Of a stretch of 64,000 nucleotides of DNA, positions 17,575 through 26,506 are shown piece by piece (positions within the stretch are counted from its first letter, which is position 1; each line of letters begins with the position of its first letter). Location of the stretch: assembly GCA_020427155.1 (NCBI GenBank), contig JAGQOW010000004.1, positions 18,875-82,874 of the forward strand. The letters are read 5' to 3'. The notes beneath the pieces are model-generated. The model searched no databases and was not told the origin of the DNA. It saw nothing but the letters and a program-made list of their open reading frames with translations. This DNA is from Planctomycetales bacterium. Lineage in GTDB: Bacteria; Planctomycetota; Planctomycetia; Pirellulales; Lacipirellulaceae. A program made the translations under genes and the position numbers.

Positions 17575-18627
17575 TTACTGGACCACTTCCTCGCCATCGG
17601 CCGAAGCCATGCCCAAGTAGGTGTCGAGGTCGATACTGTCTTGGACAAAGCGGGCGCTGCCGTCAATCAGGCCAAAGTGCGCCCCGCCCGGGTGGTGGCT
17701 GCCAAAATACAGGTTGTGCAGGCCCACCTCTTCAGAGCCACCTGGCTCCAGCGGCGGCCGATTGCCAAACGCCACGTGGCTGATGTAGTAGTTATTAGGA
17801 TACAGCGGCGCGTTGATTGGATATCGGCGGTCGATATTCTTGCAGGAGTAAAGCGTTACGCTTGTCGCCGAGCTTGCCCTGCCTCCAATGAGCCAAGCGC
17901 GCTTGGTATACCACCGCTCACCGACCAAAAACGTATTGCTCGTGCCGTCGCTCACCGACCGTAGTTCTGTTTGACTACCGTAGTAGAGCGCGCCATCTCG
18001 GTTCATCGCCCAGTTGCCCGAACTCGTGTAGTCGTCCGAGCCACGACTGTACGCCGAACCGGTCACTCCGTAATAAGACCGCGACGGTAGCTCTTCGCCA
18101 GTCGCTCCCGCCAGGTAATCATCAATATTATCATAGTCCGAAGGGCATAAATAAGGAGCCACGCGAGTCGCTCTCAGCTCTTTGAGCTTTACCAGGTTCG
18201 GATTACTGGAATCGTATTTGAGCACGTCGGGTTCTAACTCGAACGTCCCGCCGCCACCGCGTATCGTCTCTGTGGTCGCCTCTTGCTTGAGGATCGTCAA
18301 GATCGAGTCGCTGATCGTCGAGAACTCGGCATAGGGCAAGATCGTCACATGGAAGGAAACCCCGTTCGCTCCTCGGTATTGCCCTGCCTTCTCCGAGGGA
18401 TTTGGCCTGGCCCCTTCTGGGAGTGTGCCCAGGGCCGATTCGTAGTTCAAGCACGCCAGCCCGATTTGCTTGACGTTGTTCAAACACTGCGTTCGGCGGG
18501 CCGCCTCGCGAGCTGCCTGGATAGCCGGCAGTAGCAGCGCCACCAGCACCCCGATAATGGCGATGACAACCAACAGTTCAACCAGGGTAAAGCCCGCTTC
18601 ACTTCGCCGCACTGGGTTCGTTTTCAT
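17575..18627 (-). CDS. DUF1559 (SBP_bac_10) protein with type IV pilin-like N-terminus
   Basis: A 350-residue protein with a prepilin cleavage and assembly signal: GFTLVELLVVIAIIGVLVALLLPAI, with the Glu five residues after the cleaved Gly, then the family's AAREAARRTQCLNNVKQIGLAC. The body is the DUF1559 domain typical of planctomycetes, and the C-terminus has the standard GSHHPGGAHFGLIDGSARFV block. These proteins exist in large paralogous families and are thought to be pseudopilins or surface structure components; the role of this copy is unknown. ATG 18627 follows GGAG by nine bases and is preferred to the TTG three codons upstream. The partner lipoprotein follows directly. Confidence 0.92.
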   Translation of the reverse strand: MKTNPVRRSEAGFTLVELLVVIAIIGVLVALLLPAIQAAREAARRTQCLNNVKQIGLACLNYESALGTLPEGARPNPSEKAGQYRGANGVSFHVTILPYAEFSTISDSILTILKQEATTETIRGGGGTFELEPDVLKYDSSNPNLVKLKELRATRVAPYLCPSDYDNIDDYLAGATGEELPSRSYYGVTGSAYSRGSDDYTSSGNWAMNRDGALYYGSQTELRSVSDGTSNTFLVGERWYTKRAWLIGGRASSATSVTLYSCKNIDRRYPINAPLYPNNYYISHVAFGNRPPLEPGGSEEVGLHNLYFGSHHPGGAHFGLIDGSARFVQDSIDLDTYLGMASADGEEVVQ

Positions 18628-18754
18628 CGTTCCCAACTCCTTCTATTCGGCGTTCTCTCGCCCCTCTGAGAGTCACGGCAACCGCTGCTCGCTTGCCGAA
18701 CCTGGGCGGCTCGACAAGCGAATCAGCGATTACCCAACAGGCAAAGATCCTTTT

Positions 18755-20026
18755 CTATCGCATCGCGCGGCAACGGCGCGAACGGCTCGCTACTGCGATC
18801 ATTCCCACGTTCAACAGTACTAGCGCCAACGAGGTAGGCTCTGGAACTGCTGCAGCTGTCCCGGCAGACAGCGGCGTAGGTGGGCCACCAAACTGAGCCT
18901 CCCAAGCCGTTAGATCGACCCCGTCGACCGTGCCACTGCCATCGGCGTCGCCGTTACTGTTGTCGGTCTGGCCCGTTAGCTGAAAGCCTCTCTGCCAGCG
19001 GAGAAAATCAAACCCCTCGACGATGCCACTGGCATTGAAATCGGCGCCCACGCCAACCGGCACATCCACCAGGTCCAAGCTGATATTGTCCACGACCCCT
19101 TCTTTGAGGTTTGTTTGGAGTCCCGAAGGACTCCCAAACCGCAAGCTTGTGAAAGGATCGAAGTCGAGACCATCGCCAGTATTAATATTCGTAGGAGCGA
19201 TCGTCCAGGTGACCGAGGCGTCGACGCCGGCAGTTCCAACTCCTGCGGTCGCTTCAGAATTCTTCAGACCGTCACGAAATAAGTCTAGTTCCAAGGTAAC
19301 TTGGGTCGTAGATATCGTAGCCGTATAGCGATGCCAACCAACACCAATATCAGTCGGCGTTACCAGCCCATCGGGATTCGGCTGGGCTGAGCTGTCCTTG
19401 GTATCAAGCACCGGATCCAGCTGGAAGTATTGCCAGTTGGGAGTTTGAATCAGCGGGGCGCCAATGGTGCTTGAGTCAAACAGTGTTAGGCGGTAGGCGA
19501 AAGACGTAGGAGGAATAGGCGTGACCCCATCGGTGGGATCAACGACGTCGCTATAATTGATGTGGCCCAGCTCGATGAAGTTGTACCCAAAAACACCAAA
19601 CGCGCGTTGCACGGTATCGTTACGTAACCCGACCGAAAGTTGCTTGTTGCCTACCGCGTCGTCAAAGATATCTGCCGAGAACTGCACCGACTGGGTCGAA
19701 GACGGAACGAGCTGAAAAGGTTCGGTTGCCGGGTTGTTGTCGTTATCGTACTCGTTAATCCCACGATAGATATTAACGCCTTGTCCCTGGATGCCCGGTG
19801 GATCGTCATTGGGTGGAATTAGCCCAATGCCAGTATTAGGAACAAGAATCCCATTTGGGCCTGCAACCGGGTTGTAACCCGTTCCCGAGTCGGGCCGCCA
19901 TACCGCTTCCAGCGCTGCCTGATCGACATAGGAATCAAAATCCTCGAAGACGATGTTCGTGTCGGCCCCAGCCGAAGTTGCCAGGCAAAAAGATACGGCC
20001 AAGGCCGCGATGATATGTACTCTCAT
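18755..20026 (-). CDS. PEP-CTERM protein with dockerin-like repeats
   Basis: A 423-residue exported protein with a signal peptide (residues 1-21, ending SAGA). The middle looks like a jelly-roll or LamG-like beta domain: VFEDFDSY near the start, QSVQFSADIFDD, and VGWHRYTATISTTQVTLELDLFRDG. Two calcium-loop segments follow (DFNASGIVEGFDFLRWQRGF and GDADGSGTVDGVDLTAWE), then VPEPTS, a hydrophobic helix and SRSRRCRAMR as the sorting tail. The ATG at 20026 has AGGG ten bases upstream. It is on the same strand as the DUF1559 operon, 128 bp before it, and may or may not be co-transcribed. No enzymatic motif is visible. Confidence 0.85.
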   Translation of the reverse strand: MRVHIIAALAVSFCLATSAGADTNIVFEDFDSYVDQAALEAVWRPDSGTGYNPVAGPNGILVPNTGIGLIPPNDDPPGIQGQGVNIYRGINEYDNDNNPATEPFQLVPSSTQSVQFSADIFDDAVGNKQLSVGLRNDTVQRAFGVFGYNFIELGHINYSDVVDPTDGVTPIPPTSFAYRLTLFDSSTIGAPLIQTPNWQYFQLDPVLDTKDSSAQPNPDGLVTPTDIGVGWHRYTATISTTQVTLELDLFRDGLKNSEATAGVGTAGVDASVTWTIAPTNINTGDGLDFDPFTSLRFGSPSGLQTNLKEGVVDNISLDLVDVPVGVGADFNASGIVEGFDFLRWQRGFQLTGQTDNSNGDADGSGTVDGVDLTAWEAQFGGPPTPLSAGTAAAVPEPTSLALVLLNVGMIAVASRSRRCRAMR

Positions 20027-20324
20027 GGCAAGTGTCCCTCTGAAAAAGGTTGACTCTAAAGATTCCCGTTCCCTCGATACCCACGGGCCTCTCTCCCCTC
20101 GACACTGCCCATCCTAGCGACGCCGGAGAAGGATATCCCACGGTCACCTAGACCGATGATTCTCCTCTGTGCCCTCCCTTATTCTATCAAAGGGCACAAA
20201 AACGGCGCAGCGAATTGTGCGCAATTCTTTATCGCTAAAGCGCAGAACAACTATTTGAGTTCCATCCCTTCGCACCAGCGAGAGACACCCATGAGGCGGT
20301 CATCGCGGAAACGAGCTCAGAGAG
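20027..20324. other. Intergenic stretch
   Basis: These roughly 300 bp are upstream of the PEP-CTERM gene and downstream of the XylR-like regulator, both on the minus strand. I see nothing beyond short chance palindromes. Confidence 0.4.
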
Positions 20325-21491
20325 CTAGCTCTTTACCGTTTCCTTGCGATAGGCGAGCGGCGTCTGCCCAAAGCGTTTGCGAAATGCTACGCCAAAACGA
20401 GTCGCATTTGCAAAGCCACAAGACGTTGCAATCTCGCTAATCGACATGGTTGAGAGTGCCAGCAGTTCGCGCCCCTTTTCCAGTCGCACCCGGCGAATCT
20501 CCTCCGCCGGCGACCTGCCCAGATAATTGCGAAACTGAATTTCCAGGCACCGACGCGACACCGGAATCTCGCGCAATATGTCTTTTACCACAATGTCCTG
20601 AAAAGCGTGGGTGCGAATGAATCGCAAAGCCCGCACGACGGTCTCGTCGTCGATCGCCAGGATATCTGTCGACTGGCGGCTTATCACTCCCTGCAGCGGG
20701 ACCATCAACGGCTCGCGCGGGGGCTTTTCTCCTTGAATCAAACGGTCCAACAGCGCTAGCGCTTCGTAGCCCAGGCGCTGCCCTGCGGCGGCTACGCTCG
20801 ACAGGGGCGGGGTCGATACATCGCACATCAGTTCGTCGGTGTCGCCAGCCAGGATCGCCACCTGATCAGGCACTCGGATCTGTCGCAGATGGCAGATCTC
20901 GGCGAGTTGTCTCCCGCGGTGTGCATCGACCGTGAAAATCGCCACAGGAAACGGCAGCGAATCGAGCCAGCCGCTCACGCGGCGCTGTTGTTCCTCCCAC
21001 CCGATCTTTCGTCCGGCTCGATAGCCGGGCTTGTATTCCCTACAATCGAAACCCGCTTGCCTTACCGTCGCAATAAACTCTCTACCACGCTTGCTCGAAT
21101 ACTGCCGACTGGGAGGTGCGAAATACGCAAATCGCTCGAACCCCCGATCGCGCAAATGAGAGAATGCCAACTCCGCTCTCTGACGCTCGTCGGTGATCAC
21201 ATCCGAAATGCCTTTGGTCCCCTCAAACACCGTATCGATGTTGACCGTCGGCACACCGCGATCGCGGATTTGGTCCAACTGCATGCGGCTGCTGATGCGG
21301 GCAATGATTCCATCCCCTTCCCACAGGTCGGGTAGTGCCGAGCGCAGATCGTGGTCGCGCGGGTCAATCAGCAAATGCCAGTGCCCGTGGTTCTGTGCAT
21401 AGTCGGCAATCCCCCGAATGACGCTCGATTCCCAGCTGCCTTCCATCGCGATCAACACCGCGACGCGGCGAACTGAAAAACGCTGTGTCAT
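20325..21491 (-). CDS. XylR-type regulator: LacI-like sugar-binding domain plus AraC HTH
   Basis: A 388-residue transcription regulator. Residues 1-275 are a periplasmic-binding-protein fold of the LacI/GalR type without its own N-terminal HTH (RVAVLIAMEGSWESSVIRGIADYA at the start, then VITDERQRAELAFSHLRDRGFERFAYF and VAILAGDTDELMCDVSTPPLSSV). Residues 285-388 are an AraC double HTH (VVKDILREIPVSRRCLEIQFRNYLGRSP and ISEIATSCGFANATRFGVAFRKRFGQTP). This arrangement is that of E. coli XylR and many planctomycete sugar regulators. ATG 21491 opens the domain; the upstream 23 residues of the longer frame look non-coding. It diverges from anmK and probably controls the cell-wall sugar cluster. The ligand is not visible from sequence. 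Confidence 0.88.
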   Translation of the reverse strand: MTQRFSVRRVAVLIAMEGSWESSVIRGIADYAQNHGHWHLLIDPRDHDLRSALPDLWEGDGIIARISSRMQLDQIRDRGVPTVNIDTVFEGTKGISDVITDERQRAELAFSHLRDRGFERFAYFAPPSRQYSSKRGREFIATVRQAGFDCREYKPGYRAGRKIGWEEQQRRVSGWLDSLPFPVAIFTVDAHRGRQLAEICHLRQIRVPDQVAILAGDTDELMCDVSTPPLSSVAAAGQRLGYEALALLDRLIQGEKPPREPLMVPLQGVISRQSTDILAIDDETVVRALRFIRTHAFQDIVVKDILREIPVSRRCLEIQFRNYLGRSPAEEIRRVRLEKGRELLALSTMSISEIATSCGFANATRFGVAFRKRFGQTPLAYRKETVKS

Positions 21492-21834
21492 AAGTTTTCT
21501 AGCCGATGACAATCGGACTACGTTCTGGCATTTAAGAAAAACGGCCCGAGAGAAAAGCAAGAGAACAACAACTTGGGCAACCGCAGATCAGACCAATGGT
21601 TCTATTGTATGGGAAGACATGCGCAATTTCGAGAGCTTTGTGCGTTAATTTATACTTCACTTATTCGGCCGACCGGCTAAGCTGAAGGCCGAGGTTGCGG
21701 CAAGTGCCTCTCCAATCAGAACTGGCGTCCCTTTGGGAAGTTGGACTATGCTGTCCAGTTAGTGGCTCTGGCTGGTGAGGTGAGCTCCGTGCAGCGCCAT
21801 CCAGGTCATTGGGGATGTATAAGGGATTGATCTA
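21492..21834. promoter_or_regulatory. Divergent control region between regulator and anmK
   Basis: These 343 bp separate the XylR-like gene (minus) and anmK (plus), and must contain their promoters and probably the regulator's binding sites. I cannot identify a convincing -35/-10 pair or a repeated operator by eye. The AT-rich stretch around 21640-21662 is the best place to look. Confidence 0.35.
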
Positions 21835-22923
21835 GTGAGTGCCAAACCCCTCTCAAAAGTTGCCGTCGGCTTGATGAGCGGTACTTCGGGCGATGGAGTG
21901 GATGCCGCTTTGCTAGAGACTGACGGAGAGAGCGAGATTTCCTTTCTCGGCGGGCTTACGCTTCCTTTCCCCGAAGACCTGCGCATGCGACTGCTGGAGG
22001 CTTCGCAGCACGATGTTCCTACCACCGAACTGCTACGACTCGAAAAAGAAGTCTCGCTGCACCATGTCGAGGCCGTGAAGCTTCTCTTCGAGAAGCACCC
22101 GCAGATCTCGAAAAAGGTCGAAGTCCTCGGTTTTCATGGCCATACCATTCGCCATGTTCCCAACGAGGGGTTGACGATGCAGATCGGCAATCCCTGGCTC
22201 CTTGCCAAGGCTTTTGGAGTACCTGTCGTCAACGATTTCCGACGGTGCGATATGGCCGCTTCAGGCCACGGTGCTCCGCTCGTGTCGATGTTCCATCGGG
22301 CACTTTTCCTCGACGTGCCTCATCCGACGCTGGTACTAAATCTCGGGGGGGTGGCAAATGTCACCTGGCTTGGCCAGAACGAAGAAATCATCGCTGGAGA
22401 TGCCGGGCCAGGCTGCGGCTTGCTCGACGAGTGGGCTCAGGCTATGGCAGATTTACCCCATGATCGCGACGGACAGCTGTCGGCCGCGGGAAAAGTGCAT
22501 TGGGAGACGGTTGAAGCTGCCCTGTCGGCCCCATTCTTCGAGCAGCCTCTGCCCAAAGCCGCCGACCGCTACGACTTTGACCACGTCGACGTGTCTCGGC
22601 TCACCATCGAAGACGGGGCGGCGACCCTCTGTGCCGTGACTGCCGAGGCAGTTTTTCGCGTGGTCAAGAAGCTGCCCGACATGCCCAAAAAAGTCTGGGT
22701 CTGCGGTGGCGGCGTACACCACCCCATTCTCATGAAAATGCTCGCCGAGCGATTTGGCGAGATCAGCAATGTTGACCGGCGCGGGCTCAACCCAGATACG
22801 CTCGAAGCCGAATGCTTTGCCTGGCTTGCGGTCCGCCATCAGAAGCAATTGCCTCTGACCATCCCCGAAACTACAGGGTGTGAGAGGTCCGTCAGCGGCG
22901 GCGTCAGCGCATTTTTCTGCTGA
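21835..22923 (+). CDS. anmK: Anhydro-N-acetylmuramic acid kinase
   Basis: A 362-residue cytosolic enzyme that opens the 1,6-anhydro ring of anhydro-MurNAc and phosphorylates it to MurNAc-6-phosphate, a step of peptidoglycan recycling. The family signatures are complete: GLMSGTSGDGVD at 12-23 (ATP loop), FHGHTIRH, the VVNDFRRCDMAASGHGAPLV block, LNLGGVANVT, and GDAGPGCGLLDEW with the catalytic Asp, plus VWVCGGGVHHP. The start is GTG 21835. It is convergent with the sugar kinase gene (8 bp between stops) and diverges from the XylR-like regulator. The length is normal for the family. Confidence 0.95.
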   Translation: MSAKPLSKVAVGLMSGTSGDGVDAALLETDGESEISFLGGLTLPFPEDLRMRLLEASQHDVPTTELLRLEKEVSLHHVEAVKLLFEKHPQISKKVEVLGFHGHTIRHVPNEGLTMQIGNPWLLAKAFGVPVVNDFRRCDMAASGHGAPLVSMFHRALFLDVPHPTLVLNLGGVANVTWLGQNEEIIAGDAGPGCGLLDEWAQAMADLPHDRDGQLSAAGKVHWETVEAALSAPFFEQPLPKAADRYDFDHVDVSRLTIEDGAATLCAVTAEAVFRVVKKLPDMPKKVWVCGGGVHHPILMKMLAERFGEISNVDRRGLNPDTLEAECFAWLAVRHQKQLPLTIPETTGCERSVSGGVSAFFC

Positions 22924-22931
22924 AGTCTTGT

Positions 22932-23933
22932 CTAATTGCCGCCAACGTCGCCCTTCGCAAGGTTTTCGGCAGCTATCTTCAGGCAGCCTGACACAGGATC
23001 GGGAACCAGTTCGACCCCCGTCGGTTGCAGACCGGCGGTACTTAGTGTCTCCATCAAGTAGTCTCGAACCGTCTGGCTGCCGCAAAGTACCCCTCCAGCT
23101 AACGCCAGAGGAAACCCTGGCCCCAATGACAGTTCCTCAGCTACTCCCTTCACCAGGGCTGCCAGATCGCGTCCCGCTTGCTCGACAATCTCGCGTGCGA
23201 CCCCATCTTGTTGCTCAGCGGCTTTGGTCACCAATCCTGCCAGTTTGGCGATGGCTCGACGCGTATCCCCATCGCGTGAAAGCACAGCTAACATCTCCCT
23301 CGGATTCTCGATCTCGAGATGTGCCAAGATTTCGCCCAGGAGTTGAGTGGCAGGGCCTCGGTGGTCAGCGGCGCGCGCTGCTAATTGCAGAGCCGCCTGG
23401 CCGAGACGAAACGCGCTTCCCTCGTCTCCAAACCAGTATCCCCAACCTCCCGATACGGCAGTCGCCGAGTTTTGGGCGCGGCCAAAAGCAACCGAGCCGG
23501 TGCCCGCCACCAAGGCAACTCCCCACCCCGCAGGAGTTCCCGCCTTCAACACTACCTCGGCGTCGTGCACCACCTGCAGATGCTTCGCAAGATTTCGCTT
23601 TTCGGCCCAGGCGGCCACCTGGGCTTGAACCTCGGGTAGCCCCGCACCTGCCAGAGCCAATACTGCGCTCTCGACCGGACTGCATTGTTGCCCTGCAGCG
23701 TTCCACGCCCCATCGACAGCAACGTCCAGATTCTCTGAGGCCGAAACGAGCCCGACGGCTCGCAAATTTGCTGATCCCGCCAACCCGCGCCCAAGCACTT
23801 GAGTCTCACCCGAGGGGAGCAAGCGGGCCAGCCAAGCGACTGTTTTCGTCCCGCCGCCATCGACGCCAAGCACCAGCGGCTGCCCCAACGAGACATCGTC
23901 TGGTTGTCGCCGAGGGGCCGAAAGCTTCGTCAT
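22932..23933 (-). CDS. BadF/BcrA-type ATPase, amino-sugar kinase (MurK/NagK-like)
   Basis: A 333-residue cytosolic kinase of the actin/hexokinase superfamily, BadF/BadG/BcrA/BcrD subgroup, which includes GlcNAc kinases and the MurNAc/GlcNAc kinase MurK. The phosphate-1 loop is VLGVDGGGTKTVAWLA, the phosphate-2 segment is VALVAGTGSVAFG, and the hinge SGGWGYWFGDEGSAFRLG has the family's GDEGSG-like motif; ALAGGVL is the adenosine loop. Its start codon overlaps the murQ stop by four bases, so the two are co-translated and MurNAc is the natural guess for its substrate. GlcNAc or glucosamine would be alternatives. Confidence 0.85.
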   Translation of the reverse strand: MTKLSAPRRQPDDVSLGQPLVLGVDGGGTKTVAWLARLLPSGETQVLGRGLAGSANLRAVGLVSASENLDVAVDGAWNAAGQQCSPVESAVLALAGAGLPEVQAQVAAWAEKRNLAKHLQVVHDAEVVLKAGTPAGWGVALVAGTGSVAFGRAQNSATAVSGGWGYWFGDEGSAFRLGQAALQLAARAADHRGPATQLLGEILAHLEIENPREMLAVLSRDGDTRRAIAKLAGLVTKAAEQQDGVAREIVEQAGRDLAALVKGVAEELSLGPGFPLALAGGVLCGSQTVRDYLMETLSTAGLQPTGVELVPDPVSGCLKIAAENLAKGDVGGN

Positions 23934-24829
23934 TGGTGGTTGTTTTCTAGGGCTTTCTTAAGATGCCCGCGCGAAGCCTGCAACTGTTGCCGGGCTTGCT
24001 CCGGATCGTAGCGCAGCCGATGAGCAACGATGGCCGTTTTTAACTCGCCATTACAACGTTTCAGCAGTTCGGCAGCCTGCTCAGCAGAAAGGTCGGTCAG
24101 AGTGCACACGATCCTTCTAGCTCGCTCCGCAAGTTTTGTATTGGTGGCCTGTAAATCAACCATCAAGTTGCCATAGGTCTTACCCATTGCAACCATCGCG
24201 CCGGTCGAAAGCATGTTAAGAACCATTTTGGTCGCAGTGCCTGCCTTCATGCGGGTCGAACCGCTGACCACTTCCGGCCCAACCACGGGATTGATATTAA
24301 TATCAGCCTGGGCACTGAGCGCCGCATCGCGATTGCAGCTTAAACCAATAGTGAAAGCGCCTTGACTTCGAGCATAGCCCAAAGCCCCCAATACATAGGG
24401 GGTACGCCCGCTCGTGGCGATCCCTACCACTGCATCCCGGTTGCAAAGATTGATATTCCGCAGATCTTCGGCAGCCAACTCGGGAGAATCCTCGGCACCC
24501 TCGACGGCACGGAGCATCGCCTTCGGACCGCCAGCAATAATGCCAATGACCTGTGACGGATCAGAGTTGAAAGTTGGAGGACACTCCGCAGCATCCAGCA
24601 GCCCGAGCCGACCGGAGGTCCCAGCCCCGATGTAGACGAGCCGACCACCTTTGCTAAGTCGCTCGGCAATAGCATCGATCGCCTCGGCAATCTCCTGAGC
24701 CTGCTCCTCGACGGCGCCCGCAACTACCCGGTCTTCGGCGTTGATGAGCTTCACTATCTCAAGTGAACTTAGGCCATCCAACTGCTCGGAAGCGGGATTT
24801 CGCGCTTCTGTGGTTAAGTGTTCCAGCAT
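23930..24829 (-). CDS. murQ: N-acetylmuramic acid 6-phosphate etherase
   Basis: A 299-residue cytosolic SIS-fold enzyme that cleaves the D-lactyl ether of MurNAc-6-phosphate, yielding GlcNAc-6-phosphate and D-lactate. The diagnostic block VYIGAGTSGRLGLLDAAECPPTF is present at about 65-87, with the catalytic Glu82, and the second catalytic Glu is Glu113 in VEGAED. GIATSGRTPYVLGAL, PVVGPEVVSGSTRMKAGTATKMVLNM and the C-terminal UBA-like helical segment (SAEQAAELLKRCNG) complete the family pattern. It is the first gene of a two-gene unit with the sugar kinase, and diverges from the symporter across 186 bp. Confidence 0.97.
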   Translation of the reverse strand: MLEHLTTEARNPASEQLDGLSSLEIVKLINAEDRVVAGAVEEQAQEIAEAIDAIAERLSKGGRLVYIGAGTSGRLGLLDAAECPPTFNSDPSQVIGIIAGGPKAMLRAVEGAEDSPELAAEDLRNINLCNRDAVVGIATSGRTPYVLGALGYARSQGAFTIGLSCNRDAALSAQADININPVVGPEVVSGSTRMKAGTATKMVLNMLSTGAMVAMGKTYGNLMVDLQATNTKLAERARRIVCTLTDLSAEQAAELLKRCNGELKTAIVAHRLRYDPEQARQQLQASRGHLKKALENNHQ

Positions 24830-25015
24830 GACACCAATTCTAGTATGCCAGTGTTGTTCGATACAGATTTGATGCGCGAAAAAGAGATTTGTCTGCGCTG
24901 GTCAGCCTGTCGGCTCACTACAGCCCAATATAACCTAGTAAAAATGACAGCATTGAGGGACATTTTCCACTAAAGCAACGTTTCTTGACCGGCCTTCAAC
25001 CCCCTATGCCTGCCA
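24830..25015. promoter_or_regulatory. Divergent promoter region of murQ and the symporter operon
   Basis: These 186 bp lie between the two divergent two-gene operons of the MurNAc cluster, so they should hold both promoters. A TATAAC hexamer near 24930 could be a plus-strand -10 box; I could not find a convincing -35 partner. Confidence 0.35.
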
Positions 25016-26506
25016 TTGAACCCCGCGATTGAACTTATCGACTTCTTGATCGTCATTGGCTACCTGGGGGGCGTCTTGGCCTTTGGGCTCTGGGTCGGTC
25101 GTGGCCAGCGAAGTACCGTCGATTACTTTCTGGGCGGTCGCTCGCTCCCTTGGTGGGCTTTGCTGCTTTCCATCGTCGCCACCGAAACCAGCACCGTCAC
25201 TTTTCTCAGCATCCCGGGCTACGCGTTCGCGCAAAATGGCGATCTCCGCTTTCTTCAAATCACACTTGGCTACATCGTAGGACGACTGTTGGTGGTCTTC
25301 ATTTTGCTGCCACTCTACTTCAGCGGTAGCAACTTCACTTCCTACCAAGTGCTGGAGAATCGCTTTGGCACGACATCGCGACGCGCCACTTCGCTGTTGT
25401 TTCTTGTCACCAGAAATCTCAGCGATGCCTTGCGATTGTTCCTCTCGGCGTTAGCCCTGCAGCAAGCCATCGGCATCGGCATCACCAGTTGCGTCGTTGG
25501 GTTGGGAGTTTTTACGATCGCTTACACCGTCTTCGGAGGCGTCAAATCGGTTGTCTGGAACGACTGTATTCAGTTTCTCATTTACATGGTCGGCGCTATC
25601 GCCGCCTTGGGGGTGATCTTTTCACTGCTGCCGGAAGGATTCGAGCAGTTCTGGCAATTCTCGCAGGAGCAAGGCAAATTGCGCATATTTGATTTCGATC
25701 CTAGCCTTACCAAACGCTCGATGACTTTCTGGGCGGGTCTGATCGGCGGCATGTTTCTTACCGGGGCGACTCATGGCACCGACCAACTGATGGTCCAACG
25801 ATACCTCTCGGCAAAGTCACAACGCGGCGCTGGTTGGGCCGTCGCGCTGAGTGGCTTGATCGTCTGCGCACAATTCGCCCTCTTCCTGCTCATCGGCGCT
25901 GCCCTCGCATGCTTCTACGATGCGTTTCCGCCGGTAGTTCCCTTTGGCGAGGCCGATGGCGACCGCGTATTCTCCCACTTCATTGTCAACAGCCTTCCTC
26001 AAGGTCTGGTGGGCCTTACGCTCGCGGCCGTATTTGCAGCGGCGATGTCGACGCTTTCCAGTTCGCTCAACTCGTCCGCCACCGCACTGGTCAACGACAT
26101 CTATCTGCCTCTCGCGGAGCGCGAACTCTCACCGGCCGAGCAACTTCGCGTGAGCCGGATGGCAACCATCGGCTTCGGTATCCTGCAAATCGCCATTGCG
26201 ATCTTGAGCTATCACTTGGGTGTGACCCAAGGCACCGTAGGCAAAGTGCTCGCCATCGCCGGTTTTGCCCTAGGACCCATGCTCGGACTTTACTTCCTGG
26301 CGGTGTTCACCCCGCGTGTAGCTCAGCAATCGGCACTGGTCGGTTTTTTTGTCGGCCTCGCGGTGCTATCCTGGATTTTTATTGCCACCAATCTGCATTG
26401 GGCTTGGTATGCCGCGGTGGGATCGATCTCGACTTTCGCCGTTGGCTACCTCTTCAGTTGGTATTTCGACGAGTCGCAGACTGACAATCAGGTTTCAACT
26501 ACATGA
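25016..26506 (+). CDS. Sodium:solute symporter (SSS family), probable cell-wall sugar importer
   Basis: A 496-residue inner-membrane transporter with 13 or more hydrophobic helices. SSS family marks are the N-terminal YFLGGRSLPWWALLLSIVATETSTVTF, with the residues of the first sodium site, then the GYIVGR helix, TAYTVFGGVKSVVWNDCIQ-type helix 5-6 region, GATHGTDQLMVQRYL and AAAMSTLSSSLNSSAT. The only in-frame start is TTG 25016. Its stop overlaps the start of the AmiE-NamZ fusion by four bases. The coupling to a MurNAc-releasing enzyme suggests import of MurNAc or a related amino sugar; family members otherwise carry sialic acid, sugars or other solutes. The substrate is inferred, not seen. 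Confidence 0.88.
   Translation: MNPAIELIDFLIVIGYLGGVLAFGLWVGRGQRSTVDYFLGGRSLPWWALLLSIVATETSTVTFLSIPGYAFAQNGDLRFLQITLGYIVGRLLVVFILLPLYFSGSNFTSYQVLENRFGTTSRRATSLLFLVTRNLSDALRLFLSALALQQAIGIGITSCVVGLGVFTIAYTVFGGVKSVVWNDCIQFLIYMVGAIAALGVIFSLLPEGFEQFWQFSQEQGKLRIFDFDPSLTKRSMTFWAGLIGGMFLTGATHGTDQLMVQRYLSAKSQRGAGWAVALSGLIVCAQFALFLLIGAALACFYDAFPPVVPFGEADGDRVFSHFIVNSLPQGLVGLTLAAVFAAAMSTLSSSLNSSATALVNDIYLPLAERELSPAEQLRVSRMATIGFGILQIAIAILSYHLGVTQGTVGKVLAIAGFALGPMLGLYFLAVFTPRVAQQSALVGFFVGLAVLSWIFIATNLHWAWYAAVGSISTFAVGYLFSWYFDESQTDNQVSTT

Noticed and set aside
22453..23085. 210-codon minus-strand frame across the 3' ends of anmK and the sugar kinase
   Set aside because: It lies antisense to anmK, and has no ribosome site or domain; it is a shadow frame.
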